A stretch of DNA of 8,959 nt from Bacteroidales bacterium (GTDB lineage Bacteria > Bacteroidota > Bacteroidia > Bacteroidales > UBA7960): positions 1 through 8,959 of the forward strand of contig SKSI01000100.1 of assembly GCA_007123065.1 (NCBI GenBank). Direction: 5' to 3'. The position numbers and the translations under genes are program-made. Positions 1-6,176 of this stretch are shown one piece after another (within the stretch, counting starts at the first letter, position 1; every line of letters begins with the position of its first letter). Under the pieces are notes generated by a model. That model did not search any database. It was not told where the DNA came from and saw only the letters and a list, made by a program, of their open reading frames with translations.

Positions 1-122
1 CCCTTGAAGAGATCCTTTTGGAACAGTCACAGCAAGCCACATCCTATAACGTTTCCGGTAGTATTGGAATCAGCTATACATTTGGTTCTGATTTTAGCGC
101 TGCCTACAATCCAAGGCTTTAA
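1..122 (+). CDS. C-terminal end of a probable outer-membrane beta-barrel protein (partial)
   Basis: The gene enters from the left edge; its frame begins at base 3 and ends at a TAA at 120-122, leaving 39 codons. The visible protein ends in SGSIGISYTFGSDFSAAYNP followed by Arg-Leu. The alternating small/polar and hydrophobic/aromatic residues (N-V-S-G-S-I-G-I-S-Y-T-F) look like the last membrane strand of an outer-membrane barrel. From memory, Bacteroidota barrels often close with a similar 'SYTFGS...NPR' tail. No family can be assigned from so short a piece. The gene converges on the oxidoreductase gene, and the hairpin at 286-314 lies between the two stop codons and could serve both. The reading frame is clear; the barrel assignment is inference. 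Confidence 0.55.
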   Translation, partial: LEEILLEQSQQATSYNVSGSIGISYTFGSDFSAAYNPRL

Positions 123-126
123 TCCT

Positions 127-164
127 CTCGTTGATTTGTTGATTACTCGTTGATTTGTTGATTA
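127..164. repeat. 19-bp perfect tandem duplication (GTTGATTT family)
   Basis: The unit CTCGTTGATTTGTTGATTA occurs twice back to back (127-145 and 146-164) with no mismatch. It begins five bases after the stop codon of the left-edge gene. Each copy contains GTTGATTTGTTGATT, which also occurs in the tandem array at 8595-8630. A near-perfect inverted copy lies at 262-277. No coding potential is visible. Confidence 0.85.
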
Positions 165-261
165 GATGATTGGCTATAAGGTATTTGAAGTTTAGCAACG
201 AGCAATATATAACAATAACCTTTAGTAATTTTTCCAGCTATCAATATTTTAATGCGTAACC

Positions 262-277
262 AATCAACAAATTAACG
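262..277. repeat. Inverted partner of the GTTGATTT-family repeat
   Basis: AATCAACAAATTAACG is the reverse complement of CGTTGATTTGTTGATT (148-163) except for one base, which could still pair as G-U in RNA. The two arms are about 98 bases apart, so any stem would have a long loop. It may simply be another copy of the repeat family in the opposite orientation. Confidence 0.6.
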
Positions 278-285
278 AATAACAA

Positions 286-314
286 AAAGGGCTGCCTGAA
301 ACAGGCAGCCCTTT
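286..314 (-). terminator. Rho-independent terminator of the oxidoreductase gene
   Basis: A perfect 13-bp stem (286-298 with 302-314) closes on a 3-base loop (299-301). The core is GGGCTGCCTG pairing with CAGGCAGCCC. Read on the - strand, the stem ends in TTTTTGTTATT, a usable U-tract, and it starts 22 bases after the oxidoreductase stop codon. On the + strand only three T's follow, so termination of the left-edge gene would be weaker but possible. Confidence 0.9.
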
Positions 315-336
315 GGCAATTATGAACAAAGCAAGC

Positions 337-3300
337 TTATTGGGCATAATCCATTGTTGCATGGCGCTTGTATGAATTGTAACGCCATTTGGCATTCTCC
401 TCAGCAGCCTGGAAGAGTGCACCGGCTTCTCTTGGGAAAGCCTTCTGCAGGGAGCTGAAACGCACTTCTGAATTCAGGAAGTCCTGGAACTTTGACCAAT
501 CGGGCTCTTTGCTGTCCAGCTGGAAAGGATTCTTTCCTTCTGCTTCAAGCATCGGATTGTAGCGATACAGCTGCCAGTAACCGGCCTCAACGGCATCTTT
601 GGTCTGTTGCTGTGTACTTCCCATTCCACCTCTCAAACCGTGATTGATACATGGGGAATAGGCAATGATCACACTGGGTCCGGGATAAGCTTCCGCTTCA
701 CGAACCGCTTTCAGAAACTGGTTCTGGTTGGCACCCATTGCGACCTGTGCAACATACACATAGCCATAGGTCATTGCCATCAAACCAAGATCTTTCTTCC
801 GAACACGCTTTCCAGAGGCAGCAAACTTCGCAATCGCTCCCACCGGCGTCGCTTTCGATGCCTGGCCCCCGGTATTTGAATAAACCTCTGTGTCAAGAAC
901 AAGCATATTGATATCATCGCCGGAAGCAATTACGTGATCCAGACCACCATATCCGATATCATAGGCCCATCCGTCACCACCAATTACCCACACCGATTTC
1001 TTCACAAGGTATTGTTTCAATTCAAGGATCTGATTGGCAATCGGGCTATTTTCTTTTTCAAGGCACTGCACGACTTTTGCAGATATATCTTTTGATTTTT
1101 CACCGTCCTCTTTGGCATCCAGCCATTCCTTAAAGGCATCACGGCAAGCATCATCCAGCTCACCATCCAGGGCGGTAGTCATCAGGCGGGCAATGCGCTC
1201 GCGTAATTTATTCACACCTGTAACCATTCCGAATCCATACTCGGCATTATCTTCGAAGAGCGAATTGGCCCACGATGGTCCGTGACCGTCTTTATTTACA
1301 GTATAGGGTGTTGCGGGAGCAGATCCACCATAGATTGACGAACAACCGGTTGCGTTGGCGATCATCATCCGGTCGCCATAAAGCTGCGTGATCAGCTTAA
1401 TGTATGGTGTTTCACCACATCCGGCACAGGCACCGCTAAACTCAAACAGCGGTTGAGCAAACTGGCTGTTTTTCACCGACTGGTATTTATTCAGGATGGT
1501 GTCTTTATAAGAAACATTTTCAGAAACCCAGCTCCAGTTTTCGTCTTCGTGAACCTGCTCGTCGAGAAGTTTCATTTCCAGTGCTTTTTTGGGCGCCGGG
1601 CAAACATCTATACAGTTTCCGCATCCTGTACAATCGTATGGGCTGACCTGTATGCGGTACTGCAGACCGGCAAGCGATTTGCCTTTGGCAGGAACCGTAA
1701 GGAGGCTTTCCGGTGCTTTCTTCACATCTTCTTCATCCAGAAGGAAGGGACGGATTACAGAGTGTGGACACACATAGGCACACTGGTTACACTGTATACA
1801 ATTCTCTTTGATCCATTCCGGAACGTGAACAGCGATACCACGCTTCTCATAAGCAGTTGTTCCGGGAGGGAAGGTTCCATCTTCGCGGCCCCTGAATGCA
1901 CTCACCGGAAGGTCATCACCTTTCTGACTATTGATCGGGTAAACGATATCGCGGATAAAGTCCGGAACATCGTTTCTGAGTTTAAACTTGATTTCAGGAT
2001 TGGCTTTCTTCCAGTCAGCAGGTATCTCAATCTTTTCAACTTTTCCCCCTTCATCCACTGCCGCATTGTTCATCCGGACAATCTCTTCACCCTTACGTCC
2101 ATATGTCTTCTGGATGGCGTCCTTCATCTCCTGAACGGTTTTCTCGTAAGGGATCACCTCTGCCAGCTTAAAGAATGCACTCTGCATAATGGTGTTCGTA
2201 CGACCGCCAAGGCCAATCTTTTCTGCAATCTCTGTAGCATTAATAATATAGAACTGAATATCATTTTCAGCCATAAAAAGCTTCATGTGATCCGGAATCC
2301 GCTTTTTGGTTTCTTCGGCATCCCAGATGGAGTTCAGCAGGAAAATTCCACCTTTTTTGAGTCCTTTCAGCATATCATATTTATCAAGATATGCGGGCAC
2401 GTGGCAGGCGACGAAGTCTGCTGCATTGATCAGATAGGGTGACCGGATTGGGCTATCGCCAAAGCGCAGGTGCGATACCGTGATTCCACCTGACTTCTTA
2501 CTATCGTAGGAAAAGTACCCCTGGGCATATTTGTCTGTTGTATCACCAATGATCTTAATGGAGTTCTTGTTGGCGCCTACGGTTCCGTCCGCACCAATTC
2601 CATAAAATTTGGCAGCATAATTCCCTTTGGGAGAAACATCAATATTGTTGCCAAGCGGTAATGAAGTAAATGTAACATCATCGACGATACCAACAGTGAA
2701 TTTATTCTTCGGCTCAGGAAGCTTCAGGTTGTCAAAAACACCGATAATGTGTGATGGAACGGTATCTTTTGAACTCAGTCCGTAGCGTCCGCCAACAATC
2801 ACAGGTGCATCTTTCTTACCCTGGAACAGTTCACATATATCCAGATACAAAGGCTCACCGTGAGCACCCGGTTCTTTGGTGCGATCCAATACAGCAATGC
2901 GTTTCACGCTTTTGGGCAATACATTAAAGAAGTATTTTGGAGAGAAGGGTCTGTATAGATGTACACTGATCAGACCCACCTTTTCACCGTTTGCCATCTT
3001 GTAGTCGATGGTTTCTTTGATGGTTTCGGTAATAGATCCCATTGCAACGATCACATTTTCTGCATCTGGGGCGCCATAATAGGTAAACGGGTGGTATTCG
3101 CGGCCGCAGATCTTCGAGATCTCCAGCATGTATTCCTCCACCATATCGGGCAGCGCCAGGTAGAACGGGTTGGCTGCTTCGCGTGATTGGAAATAAACAT
3201 CAGGGTTTTGTGCTGTTCCTCTTGTTACGGGTGATTCAGGGTTCAGTGCACGATTTCTGAATTCGCGCAGGGCATTCATGTCGAGCAATTTCTCCAAGTC

Positions 3301-3873
3301 TTCCTGCTGGCATTCCTCAACTTTCTGCACCTCGTGGGAGGTTCTGAATCCGTCGAAGAAGTGGAGGAAGGGAACCCTTGATTTGATGGCAGCCAGGTGC
3401 GCAATCGGAGCAATATCCATGATCTCCTGAACACTACCTGTAGCAAGCATGGCGAAGCCCGTGTGCCTTGTACTCATCACATCGGAGTGATCGCCAAATA
3501 TGGAAAGCGCCTGCGCGGCCAAACTACGGGCCGAAACGTGCAATACGCCGGGCAATAACTCACCCGACATCTTATACATATTGGGGATCATCAGCAACAG
3601 TCCCTGAGATGCAGTATATGTGCTTACCAGTGAGCCCGATTGCAACGCACCGTGCATGGCACCGGCAGCACCGGCCTCTGACTGCATCTCAACCAGCTTT
3701 ACTTCTTCACCAAAAATATTCTTCCGACCATAAGCCGCCCACTCATCAACATTTTCTGCCATATTGGAAGATGGCGTGATCGGATAAATGGCTGCTACCT
3801 CACTGAACATATACGCCACGTGAGCAGCAGCGTGGTTCCCGTCACAGGTAATGAACTTTTTCTTCTTTGTCAT
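337..3873 (-). CDS. nifJ: Pyruvate:ferredoxin (flavodoxin) oxidoreductase, homodimeric type
   Basis: This cytoplasmic enzyme converts pyruvate and CoA to acetyl-CoA and CO2 and passes electrons to ferredoxin or flavodoxin. The 1178-residue protein has the full single-chain domain order and a length normal for the family. The N-terminal pyruvate/TPP domain has YPITP (30-34), Glu66 and Arg116, matching the Desulfovibrio africanus catalytic Thr31, Glu64 and Arg114 at a constant offset of +2. The ferredoxin-like domain has two CxxCxxCxxxCP sites (C692/695/698/702 and C748/751/754/758). The C-terminal TPP domain carries the proximal cluster ligands C816, C819, C844 and C1075, plus GDG at 966-968 and EVYSNTGGQ at 996-1004. 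The start ATG is preceded by only weak ribosome-binding sequence (AGAAATGAT), as is usual in Bacteroidota. A terminator follows the gene and a candidate promoter lies in the 144-base gap upstream. I see no truncation or missing ligand. A 2-oxoacid specificity other than pyruvate cannot be excluded but is unlikely. Confidence 0.97.
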   Translation of the reverse strand: MTKKKKFITCDGNHAAAHVAYMFSEVAAIYPITPSSNMAENVDEWAAYGRKNIFGEEVKLVEMQSEAGAAGAMHGALQSGSLVSTYTASQGLLLMIPNMYKMSGELLPGVLHVSARSLAAQALSIFGDHSDVMSTRHTGFAMLATGSVQEIMDIAPIAHLAAIKSRVPFLHFFDGFRTSHEVQKVEECQQEDLEKLLDMNALREFRNRALNPESPVTRGTAQNPDVYFQSREAANPFYLALPDMVEEYMLEISKICGREYHPFTYYGAPDAENVIVAMGSITETIKETIDYKMANGEKVGLISVHLYRPFSPKYFFNVLPKSVKRIAVLDRTKEPGAHGEPLYLDICELFQGKKDAPVIVGGRYGLSSKDTVPSHIIGVFDNLKLPEPKNKFTVGIVDDVTFTSLPLGNNIDVSPKGNYAAKFYGIGADGTVGANKNSIKIIGDTTDKYAQGYFSYDSKKSGGITVSHLRFGDSPIRSPYLINAADFVACHVPAYLDKYDMLKGLKKGGIFLLNSIWDAEETKKRIPDHMKLFMAENDIQFYIINATEIAEKIGLGGRTNTIMQSAFFKLAEVIPYEKTVQEMKDAIQKTYGRKGEEIVRMNNAAVDEGGKVEKIEIPADWKKANPEIKFKLRNDVPDFIRDIVYPINSQKGDDLPVSAFRGREDGTFPPGTTAYEKRGIAVHVPEWIKENCIQCNQCAYVCPHSVIRPFLLDEEDVKKAPESLLTVPAKGKSLAGLQYRIQVSPYDCTGCGNCIDVCPAPKKALEMKLLDEQVHEDENWSWVSENVSYKDTILNKYQSVKNSQFAQPLFEFSGACAGCGETPYIKLITQLYGDRMMIANATGCSSIYGGSAPATPYTVNKDGHGPSWANSLFEDNAEYGFGMVTGVNKLRERIARLMTTALDGELDDACRDAFKEWLDAKEDGEKSKDISAKVVQCLEKENSPIANQILELKQYLVKKSVWVIGGDGWAYDIGYGGLDHVIASGDDINMLVLDTEVYSNTGGQASKATPVGAIAKFAASGKRVRKKDLGLMAMTYGYVYVAQVAMGANQNQFLKAVREAEAYPGPSVIIAYSPCINHGLRGGMGSTQQQTKDAVEAGYWQLYRYNPMLEAEGKNPFQLDSKEPDWSKFQDFLNSEVRFSSLQKAFPREAGALFQAAEENAKWRYNSYKRHATMDYAQ

Positions 3874-3936
3874 ATCATTTCTATTTATAATCTAAAATAA
3901 CTTATTTTAAGACAGTTAGCTTCATTTTTTCCACTG

Positions 3937-3969
3937 CAAAAATAAGAAATTTTATTCATCAAAGGCAAT
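3937..3969 (-). promoter_or_regulatory. Candidate Bacteroidota-type promoter for the oxidoreductase gene
   Basis: Read on the - strand, TATTTTTG (3944 to 3937) is an exact match to the Bacteroidota -7 element TAnnTTTG. ATTG (3969 to 3966) lies 21 bases upstream and could be the -33 element; a full TTTG (3963 to 3960) is also present but only 15 bases away. Transcription would start about 55-60 bases before the ATG. The region is AT-rich, so a chance match is possible. Confidence 0.45.
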
Positions 3970-4017
3970 GAAAAAGACTATTTATAACGATTTTATATAA
4001 GAAAACCGACAGCGTTG

Positions 4018-5916
4018 TTAATCAAAAAACATCCAGGATATGCCAAACATCAGGGTTGCTTCGGGTACCGGAAAAAAGGGTATCTGATAAACGGGAGGGC
4101 GGTCTGTCAGGAGGCCTAGGAAATGTTCAAATTTAACAAACAGGCGTGTACGGCTAATCCTGGCATTAACAAAAACATCCACAATCAGATCGTGGCCACT
4201 TTCAAAATCATCCTGAATATAGAACTGCCTGACAACAGGCATATATGCCATCGGTTTGTAAGGTGCATTGTATCGCACATCAAAACCTGTATTCAGTTGA
4301 AGAGCGTTGTCAAACAGGCGAAAATCTGCATACAGCGAGTGAAAGGAAGCAAAGGCTGGAAATCTTTCAAAGCTGTCTTCGCCGGCAAACTGATATATGA
4401 GCTGATGTTTTGAACGGAATGCTCGATAGTCAATGTTTGTGGAGAGTGCGGCAGTAAACAGGGAGAAGGAATCATTATTCTGGGCGGGCAGGGCATCAGC
4501 ATCCATATAAAATGCCCGGTTCATCAGATAATAATTTCCTTCTAGATCGAATAAACCAGACATAAAATTCACTCCCAGTCTAAGTGTTCGTGATTTATTA
4601 AAATCGTTATACCAGCTTATGTAATTTCCCCGAAAGTGATGATAAAACCACGGTGCTTCCTTTTCGGCGTAATGTCCGGAAAAAGTCGTTCGAAAAAAAT
4701 GACTAACTGGCCTAAGAGTCAGCCTGCCACCAATATCCATGTCGCCATCATTGTAACCACCGGCTAAATAATTCGCAAAGGCATCAAAGGAAAACAACCT
4801 TTGTGGATCGGATCCCAGCCGCATTCCGTAACCCAATTGTGCAAAGCGGTTTTTCTTAAACCGGTAATCATCTTCTGAAATTTCGCCAACATAAAGCGGT
4901 TGATAGATCCGAACCAGTTTATGGTTTACTGAGAGTTCAAAAAACAAAGGGAGGTTGCTTTCTTGACCTCCATTGCTTAGCCTGTTTGACCAGGCGATTT
5001 TATTGCCGACCTCATACACCAGTGTCGAATCAAATGTAAATAATGGATTTGCGGGATTCTGGTCATAAAAAGCCGCAGATGGCGCAGTGCTTTCATCGAA
5101 GACAAGTGCCCTGCGCTTGTAATAAAACTGATGCCGGATCACGCCAAGGTTCAGTCCGGATTTCTCATCATCATCATTATTATTAAAATTCAAATAATAA
5201 TACTGATGGATGTTAAATCCGATATCCCTGTATCTGGATTCGGCATTATAGAGAAAAACGCTGTCGCGGGCGGCATCCTCTTCAAAGTTAACATGGTTGA
5301 TCAATCCACCACTCTCTCTGTTAATCAGCCGGTTCAGGGAAAATGAACCCAGCAGGCCATAATTATCACCTGCCTGAAGGTCAATCCAAAGGCTGATTGC
5401 CGCATTCCTGGAAGCAAGCCTGCTGTATGCTCCGGGTGAATTCACGGTTTGGTATTTCAGTCCGCCATATATCCTTTCACCCAGACGTTGGTTGTGTTTA
5501 GCGTGAAAAAGCTGTCTGTTTTCAGATCCGGTAACATAAAAGATATCTGTAAAGACGTGCTCTGGCCGGTAAAACTTCTGTTGCAGAAAGTCGAGCAGGT
5601 AACCGGCATACATATCATCCGGAAATAGCGAAAAGCCTGTGTTCATATCCGGATTAAAGAACAATGCTCTTGAAACATGACCTACATTCCCTTTACCTGC
5701 AAAAAAAGAGGCATGCTTTTTTTCAAAAAGGTCATATCGCTGAAATCCTGATATTGCGGTATCCAGCAAATTCTTTTCATGAAAAGGATTAAAAAAAACA
5801 TCCTGCGTAAACCATCGTACCATAAGGGTATCCTGCTCCGGAGCATGCGCCTTCGCCTCATGGCCGGCAAAGGAAATCAGTAAAATAATCAGAATGGTTA
5901 GTCTCATTCGGTGCAT
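4018..5916 (-). CDS. Putative outer-membrane porin (Bacteroidota Porin_10-like)
   Basis: This is predicted to be an outer-membrane beta-barrel of 632 residues; substrate unknown. Residues 1-23 form a signal peptide: Arg-containing start, hydrophobic LTILIILLISFAG, then a cleavage-like AKA before His24. The mature part is rich in aromatic residues and alternating strands and ends in MFGISWMFFD, a plausible barrel-closing strand. The N-terminal segment resembles what I remember of Bacteroidota putative porins: FFNPFH, GFQRYD (57-62), GNVGHVSRALFFNP (76-89), YVTGSENRQLF (127-137) and NSPGAYSR (159-166). The frame is open to an ATG at 6006. That start would put 30 extra residues before the signal peptide, so I prefer the ATG at 5914-5916; the ATG at 5905-5907 is also possible. 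No clear terminator follows, so transcripts may run on toward the oxidoreductase gene 144 bases downstream. A weak -7-like TACCTTTA (5953 to 5946, - strand) lies just upstream and fits the shorter start. Envelope location is well supported; transport function is inferred from the family. Confidence 0.8.
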   Translation of the reverse strand: MHRMRLTILIILLISFAGHEAKAHAPEQDTLMVRWFTQDVFFNPFHEKNLLDTAISGFQRYDLFEKKHASFFAGKGNVGHVSRALFFNPDMNTGFSLFPDDMYAGYLLDFLQQKFYRPEHVFTDIFYVTGSENRQLFHAKHNQRLGERIYGGLKYQTVNSPGAYSRLASRNAAISLWIDLQAGDNYGLLGSFSLNRLINRESGGLINHVNFEEDAARDSVFLYNAESRYRDIGFNIHQYYYLNFNNNDDDEKSGLNLGVIRHQFYYKRRALVFDESTAPSAAFYDQNPANPLFTFDSTLVYEVGNKIAWSNRLSNGGQESNLPLFFELSVNHKLVRIYQPLYVGEISEDDYRFKKNRFAQLGYGMRLGSDPQRLFSFDAFANYLAGGYNDGDMDIGGRLTLRPVSHFFRTTFSGHYAEKEAPWFYHHFRGNYISWYNDFNKSRTLRLGVNFMSGLFDLEGNYYLMNRAFYMDADALPAQNNDSFSLFTAALSTNIDYRAFRSKHQLIYQFAGEDSFERFPAFASFHSLYADFRLFDNALQLNTGFDVRYNAPYKPMAYMPVVRQFYIQDDFESGHDLIVDVFVNARISRTRLFVKFEHFLGLLTDRPPVYQIPFFPVPEATLMFGISWMFFD

Positions 5917-6055
5917 GGCAGCAACATATCTTTTTAAGACAGCTGTAAAGGTAAAAGAAATTGTTGTTTTTTTGATTAAAGAGATAGACGAAAGGGTGGC
6001 GGGCAACGTTTTTATTTAGTAGCTTTGAATAAGGAGTAACGTCTGGCATAAAACG

Positions 6056-6104
6056 CATTATCCACAAATTACGCAAATTTTTTTATAAAATTCACACGAA
6101 TTAC
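6056..6104. repeat. AT-rich intergenic repeat with CACAAATT-like units
   Basis: CATTATCCACAAATT (6056-6070) recurs exactly at 8674-8688. It is followed by imperfect units ending in AATT (ACGCAAATT, TTCACACGAATT). At 8681-8699 the same kind of unit continues (CCACAAATT, then CACACAAATTG). It sits in the divergent region just upstream of the patatin promoter. No function can be read from the sequence. Confidence 0.55.
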
Positions 6105-6107
6105 ATC

Positions 6108-6138
6108 TCTGATTATCAACAGCATATCACTATTTTTG
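6108..6138 (+). promoter_or_regulatory. Candidate Bacteroidota-type promoter for the patatin gene
   Basis: TATTTTTG (6131-6138) is an exact match to the Bacteroidota -7 element TAnnTTTG and is identical to the element upstream of the oxidoreductase gene. TCTG (6108-6111) matches the -33 TTTG at three of four bases with the expected 19-base spacing. Transcription would start about 30 bases before the ATG at 6177. Confidence 0.55.
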
Positions 6139-6176
6139 CACAACAAGCAGCTTTAGTTCTTATTTCAGACAAAAGA

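Noticed and set aside
1453..2442. Long + strand open frame (329 codons) opposite the oxidoreductase gene
   Set aside because: It lies wholly antisense to the conserved Fe-S and central domains of a complete gene. Its translation has no recognisable domain, so it is a shadow of the real coding strand.
3874..4017. Terminator between the porin and oxidoreductase genes
   Set aside because: I searched for an inverted repeat with a T-tract on the - strand and found only AT-rich sequence without a convincing stem.
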